In this document: positions 8,289 to 15,995 of the stretch, in pieces
Position numbering within the stretch: the stretch's first letter is position 1
How the letters are laid out: every line of letters starts with the position of its first letter
Assembly: GCA_041299015.1 (NCBI GenBank)
Contig: JBFYWB010000087.1
Location: 1-53,059 of the forward strand
Length of the DNA stretch: 53,059 nucleotides
Reading direction: 5' to 3'
Origin: JARFQH01 sp041299015
Lineage (GTDB): Bacteria; Desulfobacterota; Desulfobacteria; Desulfobacterales; SG8-13
Position numbers and translations under genes: made by a program
The notes under the pieces: generated by a model
What the model was told of the DNA's origin: nothing
What the model saw: the letters and a program-made list of their open reading frames with translations, nothing else
The model's database searches: none

Positions 8289-9221
8289 TCAGTCCGGTCG
8301 ATACGGCTGGGAACTTGCCGCGCTGCGATGAAACTCCCTTTCGATGCCGCTGACGGCGAGCATGCGTCCCGAATCGAGAAATGTCCTGTAAATGGGATCA
8401 CACAAGTCGGGAGACCGGGAAGCCAGGCTCTTTTCAATCTCAGCGAGGGCCTCGACCGATTTGTCGCATACCGGATAGCCTTTGTCATCGACATAAATGC
8501 GCGACCCAAAGAAAACCGGCGAAATGTTGTTGATGTCTACGAGCTTGATATCGCCGCCGTCGGTGAGAACCAAATTGCCGTCACCGGCAAGATCCGGAAT
8601 GTACCCGATTTCACAAATCATTCGTTTGATACGGTCGGTAAACATCTCGGCACTTAGGCGGATACGGGCCACCAGAGCGCTGCGCCCGAGCGTTGGGGCG
8701 CCCCGACTGCCGAGGCGCGGACGCAGTAGATTGTCAGCCAGGCGGTCGGCATTGAGATATCCCCATGGTTCAATATTGAGGCCCTCGACATATTCCTGAA
8801 GTCCGCAGAGCAAAATGTCGTGGTGGCACGCCCATAGATAACTCACAAGAAATTCATTGGAACGGGCAAAACCCTCAGTTCCCAGGTAAGTGGCCACCAT
8901 GATGACCCGCTGAAGTTCTGCGCTGGCCTCTCTGCGACACTGGAACCGGGTACGGAAGATCCGTAGCATCTTCAACGGTTTGGCCCGCGGAAACCACTTG
9001 ATGCCATCTGATACGACCCCGCTTTTTTCGCGGGCCACATCGTCCGGATCGAGGACTTCCATGATGTGCGATCGGAGTCCCTGGCGGTAGTGGCGCCTGA
9101 AAACATAGCGGCCCGGTTGGCGGATAAAATTCAACTGCAGAACATCATCTGCGCTCAATGACGGTTTTTCCCTGATATCTTCAGTCATCGGCGGCACAGG
9201 TGATTTGAAAGGTACGGTCAT
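8289..9221 (-). CDS. kinase-like (phosphotransferase-fold) protein of the psp operon
   Basis: A 310-aa soluble protein. A segment around residues 220-250 reads DLAGDGNL...GDIKLVDINN, resembling the catalytic loop (D-x4-N) and metal-binding Asp of protein-kinase-like folds such as aminoglycoside or lipopolysaccharide kinases; GLQEYVEG earlier resembles a hinge. The usual Gly-rich loop is not obvious, so activity is uncertain. The start at 9221 is fixed by an ATGA overlap with the pspC stop codon, showing translational coupling; an in-frame ATG at 9248 lies inside pspC. As last gene of pspA-pspB-pspC it should be induced by the same sigma-54 promoter under envelope stress. I know no characterised member. 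Confidence 0.7.
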   Translation of the reverse strand: MTVPFKSPVPPMTEDIREKPSLSADDVLQLNFIRQPGRYVFRRHYRQGLRSHIMEVLDPDDVAREKSGVVSDGIKWFPRAKPLKMLRIFRTRFQCRREASAELQRVIMVATYLGTEGFARSNEFLVSYLWACHHDILLCGLQEYVEGLNIEPWGYLNADRLADNLLRPRLGSRGAPTLGRSALVARIRLSAEMFTDRIKRMICEIGYIPDLAGDGNLVLTDGGDIKLVDINNISPVFFGSRIYVDDKGYPVCDKSVEALAEIEKSLASRSPDLCDPIYRTFLDSGRMLAVSGIEREFHRSAASSQPYRPD

Positions 9222-9607
9222 CTTGAGTCGTTCATCCGTCTGTCCCAATCAAATTCAGGTGCAGTGACGATATGCTCCACTTTCTGAATTCGGCGTTCCA
9301 ACCGCTCGAAACGGTTTTTCAGGCGCTTGAGGGCCCGGTGCCGGTCGCCGGTATAGCTGTCGTAAAACTCCCGCTCGTCTTCGCTGCGCAGCGGAATGAC
9401 CGGCTCGGGTTTCATCAACAGCGCCGCCAGCAGGTAGAGTCCCGTAACCGGCCAGAAACCGGTGAGGATGAACAGCCCCACCGCAATGGCGCGGGTCCAG
9501 AAGACCGAGAAATCAAAATAAGCGGCAATGCCGCGGCAGACCCCCAACACCACGCCTTGACGCGAACGGTAAAGCCCGTTTGAAAATATTTTCTCAATCG
9601 GTCGCAT
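9218..9607 (-). CDS. pspC: phage shock protein C-like membrane protein
   Basis: A 129-aa inner-membrane protein of the PspC family. The N-terminal RSRQGVVLGVCRGIAAYFDF motif is the family signature, followed by one or two membrane helices (about residues 28-65, FWTRAIAVGLFILTGFWPVTGLYLLAAL) and a charged coiled-coil tail (LKRLKNRFERLERRIQKVE). In enterobacteria PspB and PspC sense membrane stress and draw PspA away from PspF. It overlaps pspB by 14 bp upstream and the kinase-like gene by four bases downstream, so all three are translationally coupled. Confidence 0.9.
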   Translation of the reverse strand: MRPIEKIFSNGLYRSRQGVVLGVCRGIAAYFDFSVFWTRAIAVGLFILTGFWPVTGLYLLAALLMKPEPVIPLRSEDEREFYDSYTGDRHRALKRLKNRFERLERRIQKVEHIVTAPEFDWDRRMNDSR

Positions 9608-9851
9608 GGTCGGTTTTCCCTCTACTTCTGTCGAAAAGTATGGTCTCCAAAGAATCTACGCGCTCTTCCATCCGATTTAGCTTTTGGTACATTTCCTGTA
9701 TCATCCCGGCATCCTCGGCGTCGTTCTGACGGTCTTTACGCAACACCCCTCCCTTGATGAGGCGTATACCCAAAAGGATTGTCACCCCGATCACGGCCAG
9801 TGCCAAAGAGATGCCGCCGAAAACAACCGCAGTGAAAAAAGCAGCCTGCAT
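9594..9851 (-). CDS. pspB: phage shock protein B-like membrane protein
   Basis: An 85-aa protein with one N-terminal membrane helix (about residues 5-32) and a cytosolic coiled coil (QEMYQKLNRMEERVDSLETILFD). That arrangement and the MEERVDSLETIL segment match PspB, the small partner of PspC in stress sensing; E. coli PspB is 74 aa. Its end overlaps the start of pspC and it lies 79 bp after pspA. The acidic insert KDRQNDAEDAG between helix and coil is a little longer than in the enterobacterial protein. Confidence 0.85.
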   Translation of the reverse strand: MQAAFFTAVVFGGISLALAVIGVTILLGIRLIKGGVLRKDRQNDAEDAGMIQEMYQKLNRMEERVDSLETILFDRSRGKTDHATD

Positions 9852-9930
9852 GCCTGATGACCCTCCGTTTGGGCTGATCGTGCATCACCGCTCTTGTGTT
9901 GCCAACGGTATATAATGTTAAAATCTGCGG

Positions 9931-10599
9931 CTACACATTTTGGGAAGCCGCCGGCCTTTTCAACGCTTGTAATTGAGATTCAATCTCCTCATCCGCACTC
10001 AGTTTGTCAAGTTCTTCCTCGAGGTCGCTCTTGCGACCGATATTGATCAGATCGGCCTCTGATTCCATGCGGTCGATCCGGCTTTCGAGCTCTTCGAACT
10101 TAACCATTACCTCAGTGCTGTCGGCTCGCCGGATTTCTTGTTGAGCCTGTATCTTCCGGCGGGCATGGACATGACGCTGAATCAACCCGCGCTGCTTGTC
10201 ACGCGCGGATTTGAGTTTTTCCTCCAACTGGCGAATGTCTTCGTGATACTGACCGATCAGATGATCAAGTTCGTCGCGCTCCCGCTGAAGATGCCCCTGC
10301 CGCAGAGCATAACGCCGCTTCTCGACCAGGGCGTCACGGGCGAGATCATCACGGTCATTGCGGACGGCCAAGGCGGCCTTGTCTTCCCAGTGTCCGGCCC
10401 GGGCGACCATCTCCTCAAGCTGGCGCTGAACCTTTTTTCTTTCAGCCATGACCCCCGCGCAGGCGGCCTTGAGTTCGACAAGCGTGTCTTCCATTTCCCG
10501 TATCATGAGTTTGATCAGTTTCTCAGGATCCTCGGCCCGATCGAGCATAGCGTTGATGTTGGCGCTGACAATGTCGCGGAATCGTGTAAATATACCCAT
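9931..10599 (-). CDS. pspA: phage shock protein A (PspA/IM30 family)
   Basis: A 222-aa, almost entirely alpha-helical ESCRT-III-like protein that binds stressed inner membrane and, in its resting form, inhibits PspF. It starts MGIFTRFRDIVSANINAMLD, the amphipathic membrane-binding helix and helix 1 of the family, and continues as long coiled coils to about residue 200. The start is set by AGGAGG eight bases before the ATG at 10599; the frame is open to 10629 but without homology. It is first gene of a leftward operon with pspB, pspC and a kinase-like gene, transcribed from a sigma-54 promoter with pspF divergent. Confidence 0.95.
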   Translation of the reverse strand: MGIFTRFRDIVSANINAMLDRAEDPEKLIKLMIREMEDTLVELKAACAGVMAERKKVQRQLEEMVARAGHWEDKAALAVRNDRDDLARDALVEKRRYALRQGHLQRERDELDHLIGQYHEDIRQLEEKLKSARDKQRGLIQRHVHARRKIQAQQEIRRADSTEVMVKFEELESRIDRMESEADLINIGRKSDLEEELDKLSADEEIESQLQALKRPAASQNV

Positions 10600-10636
10600 G
10601 GCGCACCTCCTGAATGGTTTTGGATGCACATTCCAA

Positions 10637-10653
10637 AGCAGATTTTATGCCAA
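10637..10653 (-). promoter_or_regulatory. sigma-54 (-24/-12) promoter of pspA
   Basis: Read on the minus strand: TTGGCATAAAATCTGCT. The GG of the -24 element and GC of the -12 element are separated by exactly 10 bases, as sigma-54 requires, and 5 of the 6 key TTGGCA bases are canonical. Transcription would start near 10626, about 27 nt before the pspA start codon. The divergent PspF-type activator next door supports the call. The 328-bp gap (10600-10927) otherwise holds an AT-rich stretch before pspF with a possible -10 (TATAAT, 10898-10903) lacking a good -35. Confidence 0.8.
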
Positions 10654-10927
10654 ATGAAACAGATCGGGCAGGAGTCTGTTTTCCAAACAGATAGGGCGTG
10701 CGGCGAGCTTTTGAAATCAATTTACCGGCTATTTAAACGATTTGAGATGGTTAGATGTTGGGACAAAGTATCTGGCCTAACGGATGAGCCGGATTTTTCG
10801 ACGACAACGCCCTGCCGGTGGATCGTCTTGGCCGGCTGAAAAACAAAAAGTAGTTTACTAAATAAACTTAATCTTATATAAAAAAACTAATATTTAGTAT
10901 AATCAACCATTCCTTTTTGATTGCCAT

Positions 10928-11956
10928 ATGTCTGCAAACCATGTCAGTGGCGTAGCCGGCGGGATGCGCGAGGCATTGGGACAGTCCGAGGCCTTCTTGG
11001 CATTCCAGGAGCGTCTTTCGCATGTCGCTGCGGTTAACCGGCCGGTTTTGTTGATCGGTGAACGCGGTACCGGTAAAGAATTGGCCGCCTGCCGCCTGCA
11101 CTATCTTTCGCGCCGTTGGCAAGGTCCTTTTATTGCCTTGAATTGCGCTGCACTTTCCGCAGCACTAATCGAATCCGAACTTTTCGGGCATGAAAAAGGG
11201 GCCTTTACGGGTGCCGCCCAGCGCCGGAGCGGACGCTTCGAGGCGGCCGACGGCGGTACGCTTTTTCTTGACGAAATCGGAAACATCCCTTTGGAAGTGC
11301 AAGAGAAAATACTGCGCGTGGTCGAGTACGGCACATTCGAGAGGGTCGGCAGCGCCGAGCGCATCGAAGTGGATGCCCGCATCATTGCGGCCACCAATGC
11401 GAACCTGCCTGATCTTGTCCGCTCCGGACGTTTCAAGCAGGATTTACTCGACCGACTGTCATTTGAGGTGCTTTTTTTACCACCGCTCAGAGAGCGCCGG
11501 GAAGATATTCTCTATCTGGCCCATCATTTCGCGGCACGAATGTCTTTTGAACTTGGGCGGGAAGGTATACCGCGATTCAGCAACAACGCCACCAGGACTC
11601 TCGAGAGCTATTCCTGGCCCGGGAATATCCGCGAGTTGAAAAACGTCGTCGAACGTGCCGTCTACCGTTCGGAGGTCGCAATTGTGACCACCATCACCTT
11701 CGATCCCTTCGACGATCCTTTTAAAACCCGTTCCGAAAATATAGCAGGGGCACCTATGCCCGACCAGGCCGCCGAGACAACCCGGGCTTCAAAGCCGCAA
11801 TGTTTTGCAGAATCGATTCGTGAGGTCGAACTCCAACTCTTGAAAGACGCCTTGCAGGCAGCCCAGTTCAATCAGAGAAAGGCCGCCGCGATCCTGGGGT
11901 TGACCTATCACCAGTTCCGAGGGGTGTACCGGCGGCACCGCGCGCAGCTTTCGTAG
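10928..11956 (+). CDS. pspF: sigma-54-dependent activator of the phage shock operon
   Basis: A 342-aa bacterial enhancer-binding protein without an N-terminal sensor domain, as in PspF. The AAA+ domain (about residues 15-245) has Walker A GERGTGKE, the sigma-54 contact loop GAFTGA, Walker B GGTLFLDEIG and the R-finger region. A Fis-type helix-turn-helix closes the protein (about 310-338, QRKAAAILGLTYHQFRGVYR). Lack of a receiver or GAF domain fits regulation by direct PspA binding. It is divergent from pspA across a 328-bp gap that contains the pspA sigma-54 promoter. No clear Shine-Dalgarno precedes the ATG; an internal ATG at 10964 is the alternative start. Confidence 0.93.
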   Translation: MSANHVSGVAGGMREALGQSEAFLAFQERLSHVAAVNRPVLLIGERGTGKELAACRLHYLSRRWQGPFIALNCAALSAALIESELFGHEKGAFTGAAQRRSGRFEAADGGTLFLDEIGNIPLEVQEKILRVVEYGTFERVGSAERIEVDARIIAATNANLPDLVRSGRFKQDLLDRLSFEVLFLPPLRERREDILYLAHHFAARMSFELGREGIPRFSNNATRTLESYSWPGNIRELKNVVERAVYRSEVAIVTTITFDPFDDPFKTRSENIAGAPMPDQAAETTRASKPQCFAESIREVELQLLKDALQAAQFNQRKAAAILGLTYHQFRGVYRRHRAQLS

Positions 11957-12233
11957 ACTCATGGGTGGGAGCTTCAGAACCGGAGATAAGTCGAAGAAAT
12001 ACCGTAATGGGGCGTAAGCTCTTTTTGCTGTCGACCACCGGGCATTGGACCGATAGGGTGAAAACGGGCTTTTCCTGCGGAGCGATTTGAATGCGCTGTG
12101 CTGACAGGAGCGGGCGGTCGGCCTCAATTCGGCGAAAAGAAAAGTGGGCCGCCATCGAAGAGTTGGTTTTCCGGCCTGCACATTGTGTCTGCCGGTCGAC
12201 GGCCGGAAATCGACACCGGTAGAAAAGACGGGG

Positions 12234-12539
12234 TTAGTACAGGTCGTTTTTCAACGACTCTTTGATCATATTGGCGGCAATCTTGTCGGCCCGCAATTTG
12301 TAGGCACCGCTTTCGATCTGCAATTTCAGCGCGGCGACTTTGTCTTGACGGATGTCAGGCACATCCTGCAATGCTTGTCGGGCTTTTTGCAGTTCCCGAG
12401 CGTTCTGGGAAAGTTCGACACTATCCTCGCCGACATGGGTCCGTCCTTTTTCACCCTCAGTTTCGGCCGCCTGAGCATTTTGCTGAGCCTGGTTGACGTA
12501 GGCGGTCATTTGAATCGGATTCTTATCCGTGATTTCCAT
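12234..12539 (-). CDS. flgM: anti-sigma-28 factor FlgM
   Basis: A 101-aa FlgM: it binds FliA (sigma-28) in the cytosol and is exported through the flagellar hook to release late flagellar gene expression. The C-terminal half has the family pattern DSVELSQNARELQKARQAL, DIRQDKVAALKLQIESGAYK and ADKIAANMIKESL, which are the sigma-binding helices. The N-terminal half is low-complexity, Gln/Ala-rich and probably disordered, as export requires. The start at 12539 is set by GGAGGAAGGAG shortly upstream. It stands alone: no flgN, flgK or flgA is adjacent, and the gene has its own sigma-28 promoter. The 277 bp between pspF and flgM show no supportable gene. Confidence 0.92.
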   Translation of the reverse strand: MEITDKNPIQMTAYVNQAQQNAQAAETEGEKGRTHVGEDSVELSQNARELQKARQALQDVPDIRQDKVAALKLQIESGAYKLRADKIAANMIKESLKNDLY

Positions 12540-12641
12540 GGTAAAACTCCTTCCTCCGATCGATTCGACCATCGGATCTTGCCGTCTAAAAATTTGGTTC
12601 TCCGGAGGCCGGGCTGTGTGATGCACGACCGCGTGCATTTG

Positions 12642-12668
12642 TTATCGGTCGATTCCCGCAGAGCTTTA
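12642..12668 (-). promoter_or_regulatory. sigma-28 (FliA) promoter of flgM
   Basis: Read on the minus strand: TAAAGCTC (12661-12668), an 11-bp spacer, then ACCGATAA (12642-12649). The consensus is TAAAGTTT-N11-GCCGATAA, so 13 of 16 bases match at exactly the right spacing. The start site would be near 12635, giving a leader of about 95 nt before flgM. FlgM under sigma-28 control is the known feedback arrangement in enterobacteria. Confidence 0.75.
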
Positions 12669-12711
12669 GCGAATTTACGGACATAGGGGGTATGATTCAG
12701 AAAAAAACGGG

Positions 12712-13674
12712 TCAATCCCCGCCGCGTGTCGTTTCGAGCCGACGGGGACCGAATATGGGAACATCGATCTTCAGGGCCGTGTGCCGCGCCTTGATGGTGT
12801 GGACCTGGTTGTCTGCTGTGATTTCGAATTTTTCCAGGTATTTTCGGGCCTCAAGTTCCCTTAGACCGCCCTGCACTTGGGCCCGAAGCCGGCCGGCGCC
12901 TGGCGGCGTGTCGAGATTGACTGAACGCGCCAGGCGGTAGAGGTCGATCGAGAGAGTCTTATCGTATTGGCCTTGAAAAAATCGGTAAAAAGCCTTGCTG
13001 AGATCGCTTTTAAGCTCGGCCCGAAAACGCAGGTCGATGTTGGTCACAAAGCTCTCGGCATACAATTCGATAAAGGAGGGATTCACCGCGATCCGAACGA
13101 TTCCGCTCTCGCGATCCAGATCTGCGAAGCTCAGAATCGAGCCGGTCATCTCCTTTAAGCAGCGCCGCTTCTTACCGCTGCCGCTTGTGAGCTCCAAGTC
13201 GATGCGGGTTCCAGCAAGGCGCTGAATGCTTTTCCAGATCGCCGTGAAATTGGCTGCCGTGGGGGTGACTCCGGCGATACCGCTCAACTCAACCAGCGTC
13301 GATTCGAAGGCCTCATTCTGGTACCGGCTCATCAGGCTCAAAAGACAAAAAAGCACGGTCTCATCGAAGATAACCAGTAACTCACCCACCACCCGCATGC
13401 GTCCCCACGCATTTACATCGCCGGAATCGAGCCGGACGAGCGGCCAGTCTTTCGCTTTCGCTCGATTCTTGAAATGAAAGGGGGAGACCCGGGTCAACAT
13501 AGTCGGCATGAAACTGAAAAACCGTTGAACCGGCGGTTGACGACTGAGATGCCTGTCGACGAACAAGGCGGCCTCTCGGATCATCCGACGGCCGATGAGT
13601 TGCTTGTCAACGAAAGAGAGGTTGCCGGTCGTTTGGTCAACCGGAGATGGAGAGGGATCCGGTGGCGTTTTCAT
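12712..13674 (-). CDS. plasmid-type replication initiator-like protein (two winged helices)
   Basis: A 320-aa protein resembling RepA/TrfA-type initiators of iteron plasmids. The first domain (about residues 80-200) has the winged-helix pattern VVGELLVIFDETVLFCLLSL, then LVELSGIAGVTP and WKSIQRLAGTRIDLE. The second (about 220-300) has FRAELKSDLSKAFYRFFQGQ, LYRLARSVNL and LRELEARKYLEKFEI. No partition genes, iterons or transfer genes lie nearby, and neighbours are ordinary chromosomal genes, so it is either a relic of an integrated plasmid or a chromosomal protein that reuses the fold, for example as a DNA-binding regulator. The start at 13674 lacks a strong ribosome site; internal Met31 is an alternative. 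Confidence 0.6.
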   Translation of the reverse strand: MKTPPDPSPSPVDQTTGNLSFVDKQLIGRRMIREAALFVDRHLSRQPPVQRFFSFMPTMLTRVSPFHFKNRAKAKDWPLVRLDSGDVNAWGRMRVVGELLVIFDETVLFCLLSLMSRYQNEAFESTLVELSGIAGVTPTAANFTAIWKSIQRLAGTRIDLELTSGSGKKRRCLKEMTGSILSFADLDRESGIVRIAVNPSFIELYAESFVTNIDLRFRAELKSDLSKAFYRFFQGQYDKTLSIDLYRLARSVNLDTPPGAGRLRAQVQGGLRELEARKYLEKFEITADNQVHTIKARHTALKIDVPIFGPRRLETTRGGD

Positions 13675-13726
13675 CGTGGGACTGGGGCCCTTTGGGTTAT
13701 TTTCTTGGTATCATAAAAAAAAACCG

Positions 13727-13981
13727 TTAGAGTGTCAAATCCTCTGCGAGAGCGCGGCCTTTCTTTTCCACCTGGATTTTTTCCAATGCTGCCTTAAGAT
13801 AATTGTAATCCGGATAGCAGGAAGATTTTCGACCGGACTTTGTGTGAGTGACCATCAGCGGCGTTAACGCGGACCCCCGTCGAGCCTGTGACGATTTGCG
13901 GGGCGGGTATTCATCGCCGGTCGACCGACGGAGCCGGTAAATCGTTTGGGGATGGAATCTGATGAACTGAGCGGTAAGCAT
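13727..13981 (-). CDS. possible small helix-turn-helix (excisionase-like) protein
   Basis: An 84-aa frame from the ATG at 13981 whose first residues (MLTAQFIRFHPQTIYRLRRS) resemble the MerR/excisionase-type pattern LTAxxLxxxPQTIYRLxR. After that the usual wing (GRKxGxxWRF) is poorly kept and replaced by a Ser/Arg-rich segment, then a helical C-terminus (NYLKAALEKIQVEKKG). The frame is convincing only at the N-terminus and lacks a clear ribosome site. It may be a degenerate gene related to the neighbouring initiator-like gene, or chance. It fills most of the 329-bp gap 13675-14003, which otherwise shows only the AAAGGAG ribosome site of the next gene. Confidence 0.3.
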   Translation of the reverse strand: MLTAQFIRFHPQTIYRLRRSTGDEYPPRKSSQARRGSALTPLMVTHTKSGRKSSCYPDYNYLKAALEKIQVEKKGRALAEDLTL

Positions 13982-14003
13982 CCGTTGATAAAAGGAGTCT
14001 ACA

Positions 14004-14984
14004 ATGTCAAAAGCGATCGTTGTCAATCGAACCGGTGGTCCTGAGGTGCTGCGGTGGGTCGATTACGACCCCGGACAACCGGGACCCGGCGAAGTTCGAC
14101 TCCGCCATGAAGCGGTCGGGTTGAACTTCATCGATGTCTATCATCGCACCGGTCTTTATCCGCTGCCTTCTCTGCCGGCCGTGCTGGGCATGGAGGGCAG
14201 CGGTGCGGTAGAGGCCGTCGGTGAAGGCGTTACCGAGGTGGTTGTGGGGGACCGCGTGGCTTACGCCGGCCTGCCTCCAGGTGCATATGCCCAGGTGCGC
14301 CTGATCCCGGCCGACCGCTTGGTCAAACTCCCGATGGGCATTACGACCCGCCAGGCGGCGGCAATGATGCTGCAGGGCATGACGGCCCGTTACCTGTTGC
14401 ACGGTTGTTTTGACGTCAAAGCCGGGGATACCATTCTTATCCATGCGGCTGCGGGGGGAGTGGGCTCGATTGTCTGCCAGTGGGCCAAGCACCTCGGTGC
14501 CACCGTGATCGGCACGGTCGGTTCGGAAGAAAAAGTGGTCACCGCCACGGCCAATGGCTGCCATTATCCGATTCTTTACACAAGTGAGGATTTCGCTGTG
14601 CGTGTCAGGCAGATTACGGAAGGCAGGGGCGTCGACGTGGTTTATGACTCCGTGGGTCAGGCGACTTTCATGAAATCGTTGGAGTGCCTGCGGCCCTTGG
14701 GAACTATGGTTACCTTCGGGCAGTCTTCCGGGCCGGTCGCACCGGTTGAACTCGGCCTGTTGTCGGCCAAGGGGTCTTTGTTTCTGACCCGGCCGACACT
14801 GATGACCTATACCGCGAAACGGGAAGATCTCCTGACCCATGCACGGGATTTGTTCGACGTCGTCGAAAAGGGAGTCGTCAAGGTTGACATCCGACAAACC
14901 TACCATCTGTCCGATGCGGTTCGGGCGCACCGTGACCTGGAAGGCCGTCGGACAACCGGCTCGTCAATTTTTTTGCCCGATTAG
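14004..14984 (+). CDS. qor: NADPH:quinone oxidoreductase (zinc-free MDR family)
   Basis: A 326-aa medium-chain dehydrogenase/reductase of the Qor branch, which reduces quinones or reactive alkenals with NADPH in the cytosol. It has the typical start (MSKAIVVNRTGGPEVLRWVD), the GLNFIDVYHRTGLYP segment in which zinc-type Cys/His ligands are absent, and the coenzyme motif AAAGGVGSIVCQWAKHLGATVIG (about residues 148-170). Length equals that of E. coli Qor (327 aa). The start has AAAAGGAG seven bases upstream. It appears monocistronic: the next gene is convergent. Confidence 0.9.
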   Translation: MSKAIVVNRTGGPEVLRWVDYDPGQPGPGEVRLRHEAVGLNFIDVYHRTGLYPLPSLPAVLGMEGSGAVEAVGEGVTEVVVGDRVAYAGLPPGAYAQVRLIPADRLVKLPMGITTRQAAAMMLQGMTARYLLHGCFDVKAGDTILIHAAAGGVGSIVCQWAKHLGATVIGTVGSEEKVVTATANGCHYPILYTSEDFAVRVRQITEGRGVDVVYDSVGQATFMKSLECLRPLGTMVTFGQSSGPVAPVELGLLSAKGSLFLTRPTLMTYTAKREDLLTHARDLFDVVEKGVVKVDIRQTYHLSDAVRAHRDLEGRRTTGSSIFLPD

Positions 14985-15029
14985 AGGGGTTACGTTTGTC
15001 GCAAGAGGACCCGGTCGGTTGATGGTGCT

Positions 15030-15908
15030 TCACCGCAGCCTGTTTCCGGTGGTCGTCAAAACGATGCCGCACAGTATCAGCGCGATGCCGGGTATGTGGT
15101 ATGCTTGCAAGCGTTCGCCCAGAAATATGAAGGCCAGCGTAATGCTGAAAACCGGCATGAGGTGGACGAAAATACCGGCTTTGTTGGCCCCGACGGCGGT
15201 CACGGCCTTGTTCCAGAAAATAAATGCCAGGACCGAGGCGAACAGGGCCATGTAAAGAATTGCAGCGACCGTGTGCTTATCGATCGTAAATTCGACACCA
15301 CGGGAGAGTTCCCAACCATAAAACGGTACCAAGAACACCAATCCGGCTGCGATGATAAATCCCAAGAAACCGATCGGATCCAGGTGCGGTGGGCGTTTGC
15401 GAAGCAAAGCCGAGTAAATTGCCCAACTGAGTGCTGCCGCCAGCGTCCAGAAGTCGCCCCTTGAAAATCGGATGGTGAAAAGCAGGGTCGGCTCACCGCG
15501 GGTGATGATCCAGATCAGTCCGGCGAATGACAGCAGCCCGCCGAGTCCTTGCAGGACCGATATTTTTTCCCTGAAACCGATCCAGGAGACGAAAACGATG
15601 AAAACCGGCGTCAAAGAATTGATCAACACGGTGTTGATGACGGTATTGGACTGCAGGGCCAGGTAAATGAAGGTATTGAAATTTGTGACCGAAAGGATCG
15701 CCAGCAGACACATAAGCTTCCAGTGCTGCCGGATCAGTTCCCTTTGCCGGATCATTGACCGCATGGCAAATGGGAGCAGCAGTGCCAAGGCGACGGCCCA
15801 GCGCCAAAAGGCCAGTGAAATAGGCGGGACGACAGCGTGTATTCCCCTTCCGATGACAAAATTACCCGACCAGAACATTACGGTCAATGTCAGCAGTGCG
15901 TATGGCAT
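15030..15908 (-). CDS. EamA/DMT-family inner-membrane transporter
   Basis: A 292-aa protein with ten hydrophobic helices in two EamA repeats (about residues 1-130 and 145-288), the drug/metabolite transporter arrangement, probably exporting a small metabolite or amino acid. Features include FWSGNFVIGRGI in helix 1 and a matching NKAVTAVGANKAGIFVHLMPVF...LGERLQ in the second repeat. The ATG at 15908 places helix 1 at the N-terminus, as in the family. An in-frame TTG at 15968 would add 20 polar residues and is less likely. The substrate is unknown. The gene diverges from modF by about 90 bp. Confidence 0.85.
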   Translation of the reverse strand: MPYALLTLTVMFWSGNFVIGRGIHAVVPPISLAFWRWAVALALLLPFAMRSMIRQRELIRQHWKLMCLLAILSVTNFNTFIYLALQSNTVINTVLINSLTPVFIVFVSWIGFREKISVLQGLGGLLSFAGLIWIITRGEPTLLFTIRFSRGDFWTLAAALSWAIYSALLRKRPPHLDPIGFLGFIIAAGLVFLVPFYGWELSRGVEFTIDKHTVAAILYMALFASVLAFIFWNKAVTAVGANKAGIFVHLMPVFSITLAFIFLGERLQAYHIPGIALILCGIVLTTTGNRLR

Positions 15909-15995
15909 TATGGCGGAAAAATCACCCGGTGGTCTTGTCACGGAAACCTGCCTTCGGTATGTTTTCAACGTCTTTAATCGGGGTCCCCGGTATCA

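Noticed and set aside
12001..12086. Short plus-strand frame (27 codons) after pspF
   Set aside because: No ribosome site and no conserved pattern.
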